The notes beneath the pieces were generated by a model. It ran no database searches. It was not told the DNA's origin and saw nothing but the letters and a program-made list of their open reading frames with translations. A stretch of DNA of 64,000 bases from Rostratula benghalensis (Eukaryota > Chordata > Aves > Charadriiformes > Rostratulidae), in contig VXAI01000067.1 in assembly GCA_013399305.1 (NCBI GenBank), positions 868,001 through 932,000 of the forward strand, read 5' to 3'. The translations under genes were made by a program, and so were the position numbers. Shown here one piece after another: positions 47,835 to 60,400 of this stretch (position 1 is its first letter; every line of letters begins with the position of its first letter).

Positions 47835-48413
47835 ATGAGAGAACGCAGCCAGCAGAGCCTCAGTGGACACATCCTGTATGTAGGGTTGTTCAGACATCCA
47901 GGAATGCTGCACAGGGCTAAGTACAGCCGATTCAGGAATGATTCAATAACATCCCTAGATGAAGGTACACAAAATACATCTTTAAACATCAAAGGTTCTT
48001 CCTCCTCTTCCCATTCTTCACCACCTAATTTACTGACAGAAGATGTCTCCTTGGGGCCACAGGACACTTGCACCACCCTGTGCACGCTGATCCCCCGGAT
48101 GGCTAACATTAAACTCGCCAACCCATCAAATCTGCCAGGGCTGAAAAGCTTCTGTCTGGGAACAAAAGAGGTGCCAAGAATTAAACTCACGGAGTGCGTT
48201 ACCATCCCGAGCAGCCCAACCTCACCTGAGATCAGCTGCCTCTCAGCATCTTATCCACAGCCTGACCTGGAGAAGCTGTCCCTAACCCCAAAACCAGCAG
48301 GTGACTGTGCCGTGTGGGGAGCTGAGGAGGCTGCTTCTGTGGGCAGGCAGGACAGGAGCCTCACACAGAGCAGTGAAAGTGTGGGGGAGCCAGGAACGAC
48401 CTATGGAGTGAGG
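47835..48413 (+). CDS. SHC4: SHC4 coding exon 1 (CH2 domain)
   Basis: The first in-frame ATG (GGCTATGAGAG) begins [19 protein letters not shown], matching the human start. It continues [20 protein letters not shown], a Ser-rich stretch, [19 protein letters not shown] and [15 protein letters not shown], then a Pro/Ser-rich variable region, RQDR and TTYGVR before GTGAGT. The frame stays open upstream to about 47679 without an ATG, so an extension is unlikely. The residues just before the exon end differ from the human MNYCVR as I recall it. Confidence 0.93.
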
Positions 48414-51400
48414 GTGAGTACTTCTCACAGGGTTTCCATTCTTTGACAAAGCAAACCGTGCAGGTGGCTGCAGGGTAATCTCTGTGTTCCTACTCCTGGA
48501 GCCAGAGCCCCAAACCACTGACTTCCTGTGTACTTCCCATCTCCTGACATACGAAGGGCTGTGGTGGCGAACTGAGGGAGTTAAAAGGACCACAGCTGCT
48601 CCCAGAGGAAACACAACATCCATTTCCAAAAGACTATCTTTAGACTCTCTGAGGAGTGCAGCTCAGCTGCAATTCAAACAGGGGTTGCTCTGACCTGAAA
48701 TGCATGTTGGAGGGAGGAGGTGGCCCACAAAAACGGGTTCCCATCCCTTGCAGAGCCAGCTCCCAGGCACTGAGTGCACACTGGCCCACGCCACTGACGT
48801 ATTTGTCACAGAGAGTGTGGGAGAGCTGCTGGGGCTGCTGCTGCAGCCCAGAGACCCTCTGCAGTGGGAGGTGAGCAGGCAGGATGCTAAAAGCCACCCT
48901 CCTTGCTGGATGCTATTGGGCTGTGTCTGATTTTCATGGTAATGGTGATATACAGAAAACACTGCCTATTTCTTCAGACGACACTCAGAAATAGCTTTTC
49001 TGGGTATTTTTCATCTTGTAGACTGGGGTTGGTGTATTCTAATTAGCCATCAGTGGCCAAGAGGAGACCATGCTTCCTGGTCTCAGTGCTTTCACAATCT
49101 CCTAACCTGCCACATTTGGGAGCTTTCTGATTCATTTTTCCCCTCTGAACTTCATATTTCTGTGGACAGAGCTTACCATATGCTAACTGTTGCTTCTTTG
49201 TCTACATTCTGAACCTCTGGCCCTGCACATTTTAGTGCTGGTGTTTCATCTGTCAAAAGCACGCCCTGGCTAACACTGCCCGTTGCTTGCAAGGAGGGAG
49301 CCAGTGCAGACCATGGGGAAAGGGCAGAGAAAGCAGTGTAAACCTGCTTCAGAAATACTCATATAATGACCAAGCTGGAAAGGGCTCCTGTAGTTCTTGC
49401 AGCCCTTGTGCCTGCCTCAGTCATGCAAGGGGGGCTGCAGGAGCAAGCTGTATGAGGGGTTATTCATCAGAATCTGTTCCTCCAAGTGAGCTGCAGGCAG
49501 GGTGCTAAGAGAGAGTGTGTATGTGCAAGCTCTCAGCTTGGTGTACAGGTGGTATCAAAATGTGCCAGAAGGAGTAAAAAAGCCATAAGCCATTCAAAAT
49601 TTGTGTATCCTATGTGATGATTCACAAACAGGAAACTGAAGAAATGTGCAAGGCCAAGAAAAATAAATCAATCCCTTTCCAAATGCATCAGGAGAGCAGG
49701 CAAATCAGAGGGAAGAGAACATGGGGAGACAGTTGTGTTCACCTTTCCCCAAGCAGGAACAAGATGGATGCCTGGCATCCAGCAGTGGTGGCATGGCTGG
49801 TTTGATGGGACATTGACTGAAAGGTGATGGTGTCCCAGCACAGCACCGGCCAATGTGAGTGGAGCCGCAGGAGGCCTTAGGACATTGACCTGGGGAGCAG
49901 CAGTGGAGCTTATGATGAAGGCTTTGAGGCACCTACAGAGACTTGTGGTACCTACAGAGACTTGAATACTGAGATGCTAATGCCAGAGGTGCACTTAAGT
50001 AACTCTGTTTCTGGCATGGGGAGGAGAGGATGAAGTGCAGGGGGAATTTCCTGCATTTCTGTTGTGGCCGAGGGCTGAGAGCAGAGGCGCTGAGCTGTCA
50101 CCCACTGGGGAGCACATGAGCAAGAAAGACAGAAGAGCATGCAAAAAAAAGGACTTGATGGGAAAGTCATGTGAATAGGGGAAGGACTTGTCCCTCCCTG
50201 CTGTTCCCCAGCTCGTATTTCCAGTATGGTTTTCTGCTCATCTTTTTGGAAGTCACCCTATTTCACAGGGAATCTCTCCGAAGTGGAAGGTTGCTGGCAG
50301 GGGCCTCCAAGAGTGCTGCTGATGTGGAGCAGAATGTGTCCTAGCCAAACTCTTGTTGTTTTTTTTTTTTTGTTTTGCAGCAGCTCAGTAAATAAGCAGC
50401 CTGGGGGTTTTGGTACCTCAGCATCAGAGCATGGGCATGAGCTTTTTTCCCCAGGGACCAGGGTCTACTCCAGGAGCTGGTGATGAAGCTACATCCAGGC
50501 TGAGAAGCAACCAGGGGCTCAGGGCTGCAGTGCGGAGGGAGCATAGTATGGTGGGATGGTCTTGCCCGCTGGCAAAGCGGGGCTGAGGGGCTGGGCAGCT
50601 GTAGGAGCTGCTACCAGTCCTTTTCCCTGTCCTTTCCCTAGCCCTTTCCCCCTCATCCTGGTCCTGGCTTTTCTTCCTATGGCTTTCAAAGACGCCCATT
50701 GTCCCCATGCAGCTTCTCACACCCTGTTAGGAATTGCTGGGATTTCTCCAGAGACCGCTTGAGGAAGAAAGTCAGATCTATGCTACCAGGATTGCTGCTG
50801 CCAGAAATCTTTGGCCTTAAAAGTTTAATTGGAGTCTGAAGAGGACTTGGCACTTCCGTGGAGAGGATCCACAGTTATTTTAGAAAGGCAATAACATAGG
50901 GAAGTAATTAAATGCCTTAGGGCAGAAGCTGTCCCCTGTGGACTGGAGTGAGGCAGACATTTTCTTTCTGGGGCTGGTTTAAGAAGAAATGATGCTGGGC
51001 TCATTGCACCTCTGTGAGAGGCAGCCGTGGCTGTGCATGGCTACCAGTGACAGGGCACCTGTGTTGTGGCCAGGTGTCACCTGGGTGAGGAAGCCGAGAC
51101 CCGTCGGAGGCTCTGTTCCCCAGAGATGTTAATGCAAATAACAAAGAGCCCAAATATTAATATATTAATAGAAGCCTGTACAGCTTGGGACATACATATA
51201 TTTATATTTAATCAGTTGCTAGTCTCTAGAGTAAAAGGAGCTTGACTGCTGCTAATGGAGGGGTTCAGAATGATGCGAAGCATGTCCTGAGAGAGTGCAC
51301 ATGACGACCTGTTCCCTGCGCAGTCCTGCTTTTGTCCATGGAGACTGTGACAGGTCAGGCTGGGGAACCTGCTTTTTGGCTCTGTGTGGAAACAGGGTTC

Positions 51401-54400
51401 CAAGCAGCCCTTGCCTGGTCCCCAGAAGCTGCCAGGACCCCTTTCGTGCTCAGGGCATGGAAATAATTCAGTATTTCAGCTGTAGCCACTTCCCTGGCAT
51501 GCACCACCCCGACATTGCACCTGGGGCACTGCTCTGGCCTCAGCACCCTGCGTTGCCTGCTGTAAATAACTGACTACACGTGTAGGTGCCACCGGGGCTC
51601 TCGCAGGAAGGAGATGGGCTCCAGTGAGTCACGGCTTCAGAGCCGCATCTGTGAATCGGAGGCCGGGGGTTTGGGCCTGTAGGATGCTGGGGATGTGTGC
51701 GTGGGCACCCTACAGGCTTTGTCACAGGCAGGAGTGTGGGGACAGGGCAGTTTGAACCAATTCTGTCAGAGCCCTGGCCTGAATACGGTGCTGCAGAAAG
51801 TAGCTTTTCAGCACAAAACTAAAAAGAAAAGCAAATGCATGCATATATATATATATATATATTTACACACATGTGTGTATCTGTGTGTGCATATATATAT
51901 ATGAAAAGTTACAAACTTTTCCCTGGGTTTTTCTTAAAATTTCTTTAAAAATTGAAAACTCATGAATGAAAGTTAGCGTAAGCCACGTCTTGCTGCACCT
52001 CAGGGAAGAGGCTGTGCTATATGGGCAGGAGAAGCAGGAGAGACCAAGGGCCTTTCTATCTATCTGTCCACACAACTGCTGCGACTGGCAGGAGGATGAG
52101 AGCAGGGTGAGGTCCTCTGGCACTTGCCATCCCCAGAAAAGAGCAGTGCAGGTGCCTAGGATAGCACTGGAAAACCACTAGTGGGGGGTTTTTTGTGTGT
52201 GTTTAATGGTCTTTAGTGGGCATTCTTCTTCCGTGAAGGTGTCCAGATTGTTCTCCAAACTGTTCTGCCTGGGTTTTGTGCTCTCTTGCAGGTTCCCTGG
52301 GGGTAGCCATGCCTGTGGTGGTGCATAGCTTTTGCTGTGGGCTGCCTTTGCCTCCCCTCACAGAATCACAGACTATCAGGGATTGGAAGGGACCTTGAAA
52401 GATCATCCAGTCCAATCCCCCTGCCAGAGCAGGAACACCTACATCAGGTCACACAGGAACGCGTCCAGACGGGTTTAGAACGTCTCCAGAGAAGGAGACT
52501 CCACCACCTCTCTGGGCAGCCCATTCCAGTGCTCCGTCACCCTCACCATGAAGAAGTTTTTTCTCATATTTAAGTGGAACCTCCTGTGTTCCAGCTTGCA
52601 CCCATTGCCCCTTGTCCTATCATAGGCCATTACTGAGAAGAGCCTGGCTCCATCCTCCTGACACTCATCCTTTACATATAAACATTAATGAGGTCACCCC
52701 TCAGTCTCCTCTTCTCCAAGCTAAAGAGACCCAGCTCCCTCAGCCTTTCCTCATACGGGAGATGCTCCACTCCCTTCATCATCTTTGTGGCTCTACGCTG
52801 GACTCTCTCAAGCAATTCCCTGTCCCTCTGGAACTGAGGAGCCCAGAACTGGACACAGTATTCCAGATGGGGTCTCACTCGGGAGGGATGGGAGAGCAGA
52901 CTCTGCCAGCTTTGCTTTCGGCTCTAAAAGGCTTGGTGTTTGCTGGAGGAAGCCAGCATAGTTCACGTTAAGGAACGAGCCGGTCAGATCTGCAGGGTAC
53001 AAACATAGGCCAATAATGGCATTATGTAGCACCAATCCCAGCCTGGTAAAATGTGGCTGTGTGTTTCAGGATGAGCACCCAAGCTGGTCAGCAGCATGGC
53101 ATGATCTGTGAGCTGACAGGAACGTGGTGCCTGGGTATCTGTGGCACCTAGGGCTAGGGTAGCTGTGTGAGTCTCTGCTTTCTAGTAGACAAGTAGCTTT
53201 TCAGCCCCAAAGCCGCCATAAGCAGCCTCTAAGCAAGGGCTGAGAAAAATTCCCCGCCAAAACTACAGTAACCTGTGCTTTCCTCCTTCACCACATCCCT
53301 GGCCGGCTCCTGGTATTGTCTGTGGAGGGAGGCCAGTGCATCACCTTCCTGCCATGGGTGAAAGTGGGGGGCATCTCAATCAGGGATTGCAACACATGAG
53401 AGTGTGTCCCCAAACCTGGCAGCCAGCCGCAGGGAGGGCAGCGCTGTGGCTGTTACAGGCAAAAGTAGTTTTCCTTTGGTGTAAAAGGCAAAGGCCTGTC
53501 TCCCTGCAACTCTGGTGCTACTGTCCTGCAATGTGCTGGCAGCTGCTGCTTGCTTCTGCCTAGTCTCCCTTCCTGTCAGATCCATCACAAGCTAGAGGGG
53601 AGTTACTCAAGCAAATCAAAGTGAAACTCTCCTGCTGCTCTGCAGCCGCCTGCCCTATGTGGCAGAGAGCTGTGCTCCCCCCCAGCAGGCAGCCCTTGCC
53701 TGTAAGGAAGGAAGGAGGTGGTAAGCTCAGAAATGGGTTTGCCCTCATTTTGAAAGCATCTTGTTAAAGCAGGGCTGGGAAAAGGAATGTTTGCATGGCA
53801 GTCAGCTCCCTGCTGTGCTCATGTGCACCCAGCACTGCCCAGGCAGCTGCGTTATGTTTTTAGGAAATTTGAACGTAGTCTCACATATGTTTGGCCAGAG
53901 GCTGTTTTGCAGCAGCATACCTGGCTGCCTCTGTGAGCAAATCCTGTCCCTTGGATTCAGTGTTAGTCGGCCGTGGGGTCTGTAGGAGCTGCTCTTGGCA
54001 TTATGCATGAGTTAATGCCTGTTAACTAATAGGTAAAATTGCAAGGCTGCAGCTGTGTTGTTTAATTAGGAGCTCTGTGTGCTGCTCCCCATGTCATTCC
54101 TGTGGGTGAATCACTGGCTGTCATTCACACTGGAGCTGGAGCCACTAACTGCATTATGGCAGGCAATGAAATGAGACGTGGGTCTGGATTAGAGGGTGCC
54201 TGAAAGCTTATTCACACAGGCTCTGCCTAGCGCCTTCACATCTCCTCCCACACAGTCCCTCATCCTGTTTGCAGTCACTCTCCATCATCTCTTGTAAACA
54301 GATGAGAAAATACATGTGCATCTTCAGGAATTGCCCTTCTCTACCTGCCATCCCAGCGGTGTGGGGAAATGGCAGCCAGCTCCAAATCACTCCCCGGATT

Positions 54401-57400
54401 CTAAGCCCAAGAGATGAAGTTCCCCCAGTGCTGACGCTCCCCCCAGCCCTTTGTAGGGAGACAGGGGACAGTTTTGCTCGCATCATGGTTAGAGGAGCCC
54501 TTCTCTTTCCAGAAGGAGCCTGTGAGCCCTGTCCCCCTGCTGCCAACAGATCAGTGTGTTCAGCATCTGCTTTTATTGGTGATGTCAAGGCTTTAGTGCT
54601 TGTCTTGTTTCAGTACTGGTATTTCATTTTTCTGTAGGTAGTAGAATTCTGCAGTTGTTCCTGTCCTTGTTGCTATGGGCTGGTTACAGCACCCTTGTGC
54701 CTGTTTCCAGCTTCCCCCAGCTTCCCCTTAGCAGCTCAGTCAATCTGAGCCATGCTTCTCTTCACAGGGCTTTGGCAGATGAACCCTATTCCTTGATCAC
54801 CACCTTTGAACCCTTGACGTCACCACGGCCATGTTCCAAAACCAGCTAACAGATAGCTTGGGTTCCTTGCAGGGCAGGTGGATCTTGGCACACCATGGCC
54901 CTGCTGGGCCAAGGTTTGTATGCTGCTGTGGAGCTGCAGAATGGCACACATGGCTGCTGCCCTGCCGATTCTTCAGCTTCACCCTCTCCACAGCAGGAAA
55001 GTAGGAGCTGTCCTCAACCCAGCATCCTCAGATGAGCCCCCAGCCTTTTGTGGGAGCTGCTGTTTGGGGTATACAGCGTGAAACCTGAAGTGGAGTCTGG
55101 GTGCAGGAGAAGTCTCTGAGACAGGCATTGCCCTTGTCTTCTGCCATCCCCTTTCTCTTGTACACTGGTCATGCTGCTTGTTTCACTCAGCTATCAAAGG
55201 GTTCATATTTTTCTTGTTTATTTGTTAATTATTTTTTCTTCCTCAGAGAGTGTCTTTTGTTTTCTTGAATAGGCTTCTGGTATCCCATTGTCTTTTTATG
55301 TGCTCCATGGGCTTCTCCCCAGCTCTGTGACCCCAACTTCCTCAGTCCCAGTCCTGCAGCGTCCCCCAGCCCAGCGCTCTGCTGGTTCTCTGTACCCTCC
55401 TAAGAGATGTGAAAGTTCAGCCATTATTAACCATGCTGGTTTAGATAACCAACGGCAGCTGAAATAAATGAGGGATGCAATGAGGTGCCATGTTAATGCA
55501 CTTCCCTACTCAGGCTTTTAAAGAAAAAAAAAAAGGTCTTTTGTGAATCATTGATAAGTTCAGCTTCACTCAGGGTCACTTATGCAAAAACCTAATATTG
55601 ATTTTTCATCTTTGCTTAGAGTAGCTTCCCACGCATCTGTTCAGGATGCAATGGGGACTCACTTATCAGCATATGACTCACCTACTCCTCTAAATCTTTC
55701 TTTTCTCGAGGATGGAGGAGCAGCCAATGTTAACAGGATGCTGACCTTATACTGTAGGATCAGAGGTCTCCACTGTGCTACAATCTGAGGCTCTGGACGT
55801 GTTTTCCACATTTGCTTTGTTCACATTAAGCAGGAATATCTTTAACAAGTAAGATGGCTCTCAGAGTCCTTTACAAAGTCATTAAATGTTCATTAGAGAA
55901 GCAGTTCTGCTAACCCTTCAGATTCTTATTGATGTCCTTCCAGGGCTCTGACCTAATTCTGGAGTTCTCCCAAGGGTTACATTGCTATCTGGAAAGAAAC
56001 CAAAATAGGGATAATACAATTGTTGTGGAATCCTTGCTTGACTGCACACATACTGCACACACTCTGTTTAACACACACATTCATCTCTAAAAGATCTGAA
56101 TCAGATACCTAAATCCAACCTCCTCTGAATGGCCCAGAAGAAAAATTGATTCACAGGCAAAGTGAAGATGATGTAAATACAGTACCTTCCTCTGGACAGA
56201 GAATGCTTCCTCCATCCATTCAGAACAAGAGGATAGAGTATGTGTGTCCCTGCCTGGCATTGCCAGGCTGTCTGCTGCATCTCAGAGGCTTTGGCTTTCA
56301 GCAGGGAGGTTGGTGCAGACAGGCTGTCACCACAGACCTGCTGTGCGAGTGCTGCAGGACGCTCCCAAAAGCCCTTTTCCCTCCAGGAGAATTAATTGTG
56401 GAAGAGGGGATGCAAACTGAGAGACCCAGACCTATGCCAGCCTTGTGAAATGGAGATGTTGGAGCACTTCAACAGCTGAGAGACGGATATCAACAGAAAT
56501 ACTGAAAGAATTAGTAAGATGTGTTTTGGGAGAGGTGAACTCAGTGGGTAGACTTAGCCTAGCACACTCCATTGGGATGAAAAGATGCCATAGGTTTGTA
56601 CATAACATCAAAGGACTGACACGCCATGACAGTCTTGATGTTTCTGAAAATTAGTCCCATGCAAATCCCAAACGAGTATAGAAAAAGCCCCCAGCTCTGC
56701 CCCATACAACAGAAGTGTGGGAGTCAGCCTCTAATTTAAAGCAGGTCAGTTTATAGCGCAGGCTCTTAAGAGCTGTTGCTCTGATCTGGATTTGCAGCTC
56801 TACCTTCTTCATCTTCCACAAAGGTTATTTGTCATTAGACATACAGCAGCATGGGGCCAGTGGTTTTCCTCATGCCTAGTAATGCCTCCTGCTGCTCTGA
56901 AGGGACATTCAGCTCTTCTGCATGGAGGCTCTTTGCGCATCAGTCCTGTAGGCTTCAGAGCCCCTCTGCTCCTCAGCAATTTCCCTCCAGCGTTAATCTA
57001 TTCCTCCCAGCTCAGTGCCACAGACTAATCAGTGAGAGGAAGCAGAATTGGAAAAAAAGAATGATTGGATTTTGTGTCCCCAGAATGCTTTACCTTTTTT
57101 TTGTGCTATGATGTTGAAGCCACTGGTATCTTTACTGCTCTTCTCTACACTTTCCAGTAAAACAAGATCTGTTTAGGAAGCAGCTTTAGGATGGCTGATT
57201 TATTTTTCCATTTAGACTGTGGTTCTGCATATATTTAGTGGACTGAAATCACATTTCTTCCCTGTTGTGATCCTCCTCTTACCTGTGTGCTAGATTTTAA
57301 CAGATTTCCTTTCCCTCTGTCTCTCTCTTTTCCCTAGTACATGGGCTGTATTGAAGTGCTGCAGTCAATGAGGTCCCTGGACTTCGGCACGCGAACACAA

Positions 57401-57408
57401 GTCACCAG
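47835..57408 (+). CDS. SHC4: SHC4 (RaLP) coding exons 1-2; gene continues past window
   Basis: SHC-transforming protein 4, a cytoplasmic adaptor with CH2, PTB, CH1 and SH2 domains that couples activated receptor tyrosine kinases to Grb2/Ras signalling. In mammals it is known from neural tissue, melanoma and skeletal muscle. Two exons are visible, 47835-48413 (193 codons) and 57338-57408 (23 codons plus two bases), separated by a roughly 8.9-kb intron. They cover the CH2 domain and first strand of the PTB domain. The next expected PTB segment (EAISRLCEAVPG-like) was not found before 64000. Same strand and order as SECISBP2L. Confidence 0.92.
51132..51146 (+). promoter_or_regulatory. Juxtaposed octamer and SOX-type motifs
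   Basis: ATGCAAAT (51132-51139) directly abuts AACAAAG (51140-51146). These are consensus POU octamer and SOX HMG-box sites with zero spacing, though the relative orientation differs from the classical OCT4-SOX2 composite. It lies in SHC4 intron 1, 2.7 kb after exon 1. Binding is inferred from sequence only. Confidence 0.3.
51837..51902. repeat. AT/GT alternating microsatellite
   Basis: Two AT runs (about ten and six units) flanking an ACACACATGTGTGTATCTGTGTGTG core. The whole is nearly alternating purine-pyrimidine and partly self-complementary, with Z-DNA or cruciform potential. Confidence 0.9.
52360..52880 (-). mobile_element. CR1 LINE, 5'-truncated, young (minus strand)
   Basis: A roughly 520-base CR1 3' end, antisense to SHC4. 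On the minus strand, about 67 codons of the reverse-transcriptase C-terminus are still open (for example [19 protein letters not shown] and [18 protein letters not shown]), followed by the CR1 3' UTR and a terminal TCTGTGATTCTGTGAG repeat at the left edge. It is much better preserved than the copy at 44895, hence more recent. It is severely 5'-truncated and cannot move on its own. Confidence 0.95.
57338..57408 (+). CDS. SHC4: SHC4 coding exon 2 (start of PTB domain)
   Basis: Follows TTTTCCCTAG with [20 protein letters not shown] and QVT, ending in two bases of an Arg codon before GTAGGT. YMGC.EVLQSMR.LDF.TRTQVTR is the signature of all SHC PTB domains and fixes the identity. It joins exon 1 in phase 0. 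Confidence 0.96.
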
Positions 57409-60400
57409 GTAGGTGGTATCAAAAGAATAGAAAGCCAGAGTGCTAATTTCTGCATAAAGCTAAGGGTGCGTGCCAGGCTCTGAAACATTTTGAATAGGAG
57501 TTTGCATGTTTTGTTTTGTTTTTTTTCTCAAGTGATGATTTGAATTATTTGATCATTACAATAGGCTATTTGCATTGGAAAGTGAACTGTTTCAGCCACA
57601 GACCTAATTTCTCTCCCAGTTTTTGTTCTGGATACAGAGAGCCTCCCCCTGCAGTCGCAGCATGGTGCAGACATCCCAGCTAGCCGGGTCCAGGCAGCAG
57701 CCAGCCACTGCGGGGGCTCAGCACCACCAGCACAGCTCCCTCAGGGCACTGGCTTGATCCACTGGTGCTGCCGTGGCTGCAGGTGGCCAAGGTGAGCCTG
57801 GATGCTCGCTGGACCCTCTACTGTGCAGCTTCCTGCCCAGTGCAGAAAGTGCCATCGGTCCCTCAATCTAGCAAGGTTTTCTAATGAATTTTCAGCAGAT
57901 GTATGACATTGTTTGGACTCATCTGCACCAAGGCCAGGCTCAGCTGGAAGCGGCGTCACAAGGAAAACTTGTTGAAATACAGCCATTTCCACTGTACTGT
58001 AGGCCTAAGTCTCCAGGCTGCAAATCTGAAAAATATGAATATTTCACTCTCAGATACTGCTAAATGTGGTTTAAACATGAACTATTTTGTGGTCTTTTCA
58101 GAACTTTGCAACTTCTGTTGCAGATTACTGCCAGTCGCTGGATGTAGATTATTCATATACACACCTGTGGGGTTGTTGAAATGTCCTGTCAGGAACAGAA
58201 AAGCCCAGTTTTATTTTTATGTTTATTATTATCTGTGCGTGAATGTTTGAGTTTTTAAAAGAAGCACCCTTGTTCCAGCTCAGAGCACTGCGTGCTGCTG
58301 GGATGTGTTCACAGTCCAGCAACCAGGAATAATGCTCTGCTGGGCAGCCCCAGCAGCTGCCCAGCATCCCAGCACCTCCACCCGCTCTTTGGGTGGGTGC
58401 AGAGTATTTTGGCCCAGCCTTAGACCTGTTCCCTTCTGAGCTATTTTCCTGGCATGGTTCGCACTGAAGATGCCAGGAGTGTGGCTGAGGCTTCCTGCGC
58501 CTGCCCTGCTTTTTCTTCCTGCTGGTGGATGATTTACGATGCTCTTTTGCTTCAAGTGTTCATATCAAAGAAATCCTGGAGAAAGGAAAGGAACATGGAA
58601 GAGGTGTTACATTTTTTACCTGTTGGCTCCCAGACTTATCAACTAAAAGGAAGAATCTGAAAAACTTGAGTCCTTAAATGCCTATATTCTGCACTTGAAA
58701 GCTGCCCAATTTGCTTTATATTCATAATCAGTGGTTGTTGACATTTATAATCAGCCTAAGCACTCACCCAGTTCCTGCATGTGGATATGAAGAAGTGCCT
58801 TAGATACAAATACACTTCCCTCAGCCTAGTTGTTCATCAGTCAGAAAGAGCTGTGTAGAACACTTAGCCCAAAGCAATGGGTGTTCAGACCAAGCCAGGT
58901 TATCTCCCATTTGCAAGATGCGGTGAATGTGTGCTGCTACACTTAGAAAACAGAGCTTTGAATGGTTTCTCTGGAAAGTAATGAATATGAATTACTGGGG
59001 AACAAGGGCTTGCCAACTTAAATTTGGCCCAGATAGTAAGGTTTTGTTAACCGGAGCTATGTGAAAACTTAACAATGGAAATATTTCCATCACCTAAAAA
59101 AAATCCCACTGCTGGCCTCAATGGGCTCTTCTGTGCACAAGAAATTCAAAACTTAAACTGTTTGCAAACCAAATGCTGAAGTGCTGAGCTCATGCATGCA
59201 AACTTTAAAGTTCGATTGACTACAAGCTGACTAGAGCAAAGATAACATTGATTATTCCCCTATTGTTCTCCCAGGGGAGTAAGTTTGGAGACAGCACGCA
59301 CAATGCACCAACCAAGGAGTTATTGGAAACTATCTCATTTTAATCATCTCTGTTATTTGTACTGGGGGTCATTTTTTTTTTCTCTGATGGCATTTCACTA
59401 AACAAAGAGGCATCTTCTATTTCAAAGTATTGTAGAAAGGGTCTCTAATTATGTCTGCTCTCTGTCTTGCTATATGTGTATTTGCATTCTTAGTCTCTTG
59501 ATCTCTGAAATTAAAGGTATTGTTTACCTACCTCACCTGAATGTTGGAAAGAATAACAAATTTGTGTTTGCCAAAGTGCCTTGAGGAGTCAAAAAAGAGG
59601 AGCATGGAGAGTTTATTTTCTAGTTTCTTGATGGACTTGCGTTTTCAGAGTCACTTAGCAGACACAGGTTTGGGGAAGGCAGACCATGGCCTCTGCAGTG
59701 CTACGAATGCCTGTGGGGTGCAGAGATGCTGAATGGCAGCAGCGTAGCAAGGGAAGGGCCAGGCACTGAGATGCTCTCCACGCTCGGCAGTGTGTGGTGA
59801 AGAGACTGGCAGAGCAGATTTGGCTGCAGCAGTTTTCTCTTCAAGGTCACTGTCATGCCTGCCTGTGACCCAATTCATGTGCTCTTAGGACATCCCTCCC
59901 ATTTTGCAGAAATTTGTGATCCCAAGTTCCCTGTAGATGACAAGACTAACACCAAGAAACAGCAATGAGGGTAACAAGTTCCTCTGCTTGAGGGGCTTTG
60001 TATTTTTTTGAATGGTCACCCATAAACATGCTGTGCTTGTTGTTCTCAGCACCTGATGTGTACGAGTTGTTGCCCCAGTGCTGTGGCAGGTCCTGCCTTT
60101 GCTGGACCCTGACGTGCACTTCCCTTGTCCAGCTGTTCAGCTTTTTTCCTCCCGCTTCTGTTAAATCAAGCTGATTATTAGTCATTAGATTTGGGCATTT
60201 ATGGGAAAAGGGATTCTGTATCCCAGAGTGAGGCATTAACTTGCAAACTTTAAACTGGTCAGGCAGCGAAGGGCATCTGAAATGAGCTGCCGGGGAGGGC
60301 TGGGGAAAAAGGCTGACTTTGTTTGGAAGATTAATTTCAACTTTGTTGAGACGCACAATCCCTTTCTGTTAGATAGTGTAGGCAGAGCCCTAGATGCTTA

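Larger units (their letters stand above)
48414..57337 (+). other. SHC4: SHC4 intron 1 (about 8.9 kb)
   Basis: Moderate-GC intron with a young CR1 (52360-52880), an AT/GT microsatellite (51837-51902), and a POU-SOX-like motif pair (51132-51146). No EID1-like frame is present. Other open frames appear random. Confidence 0.75.

Noticed and set aside
52672..52878. Minus-strand 68-codon protein-coding gene
   Set aside because: It is the C-terminal remnant of the CR1 reverse-transcriptase ORF, not a host gene.
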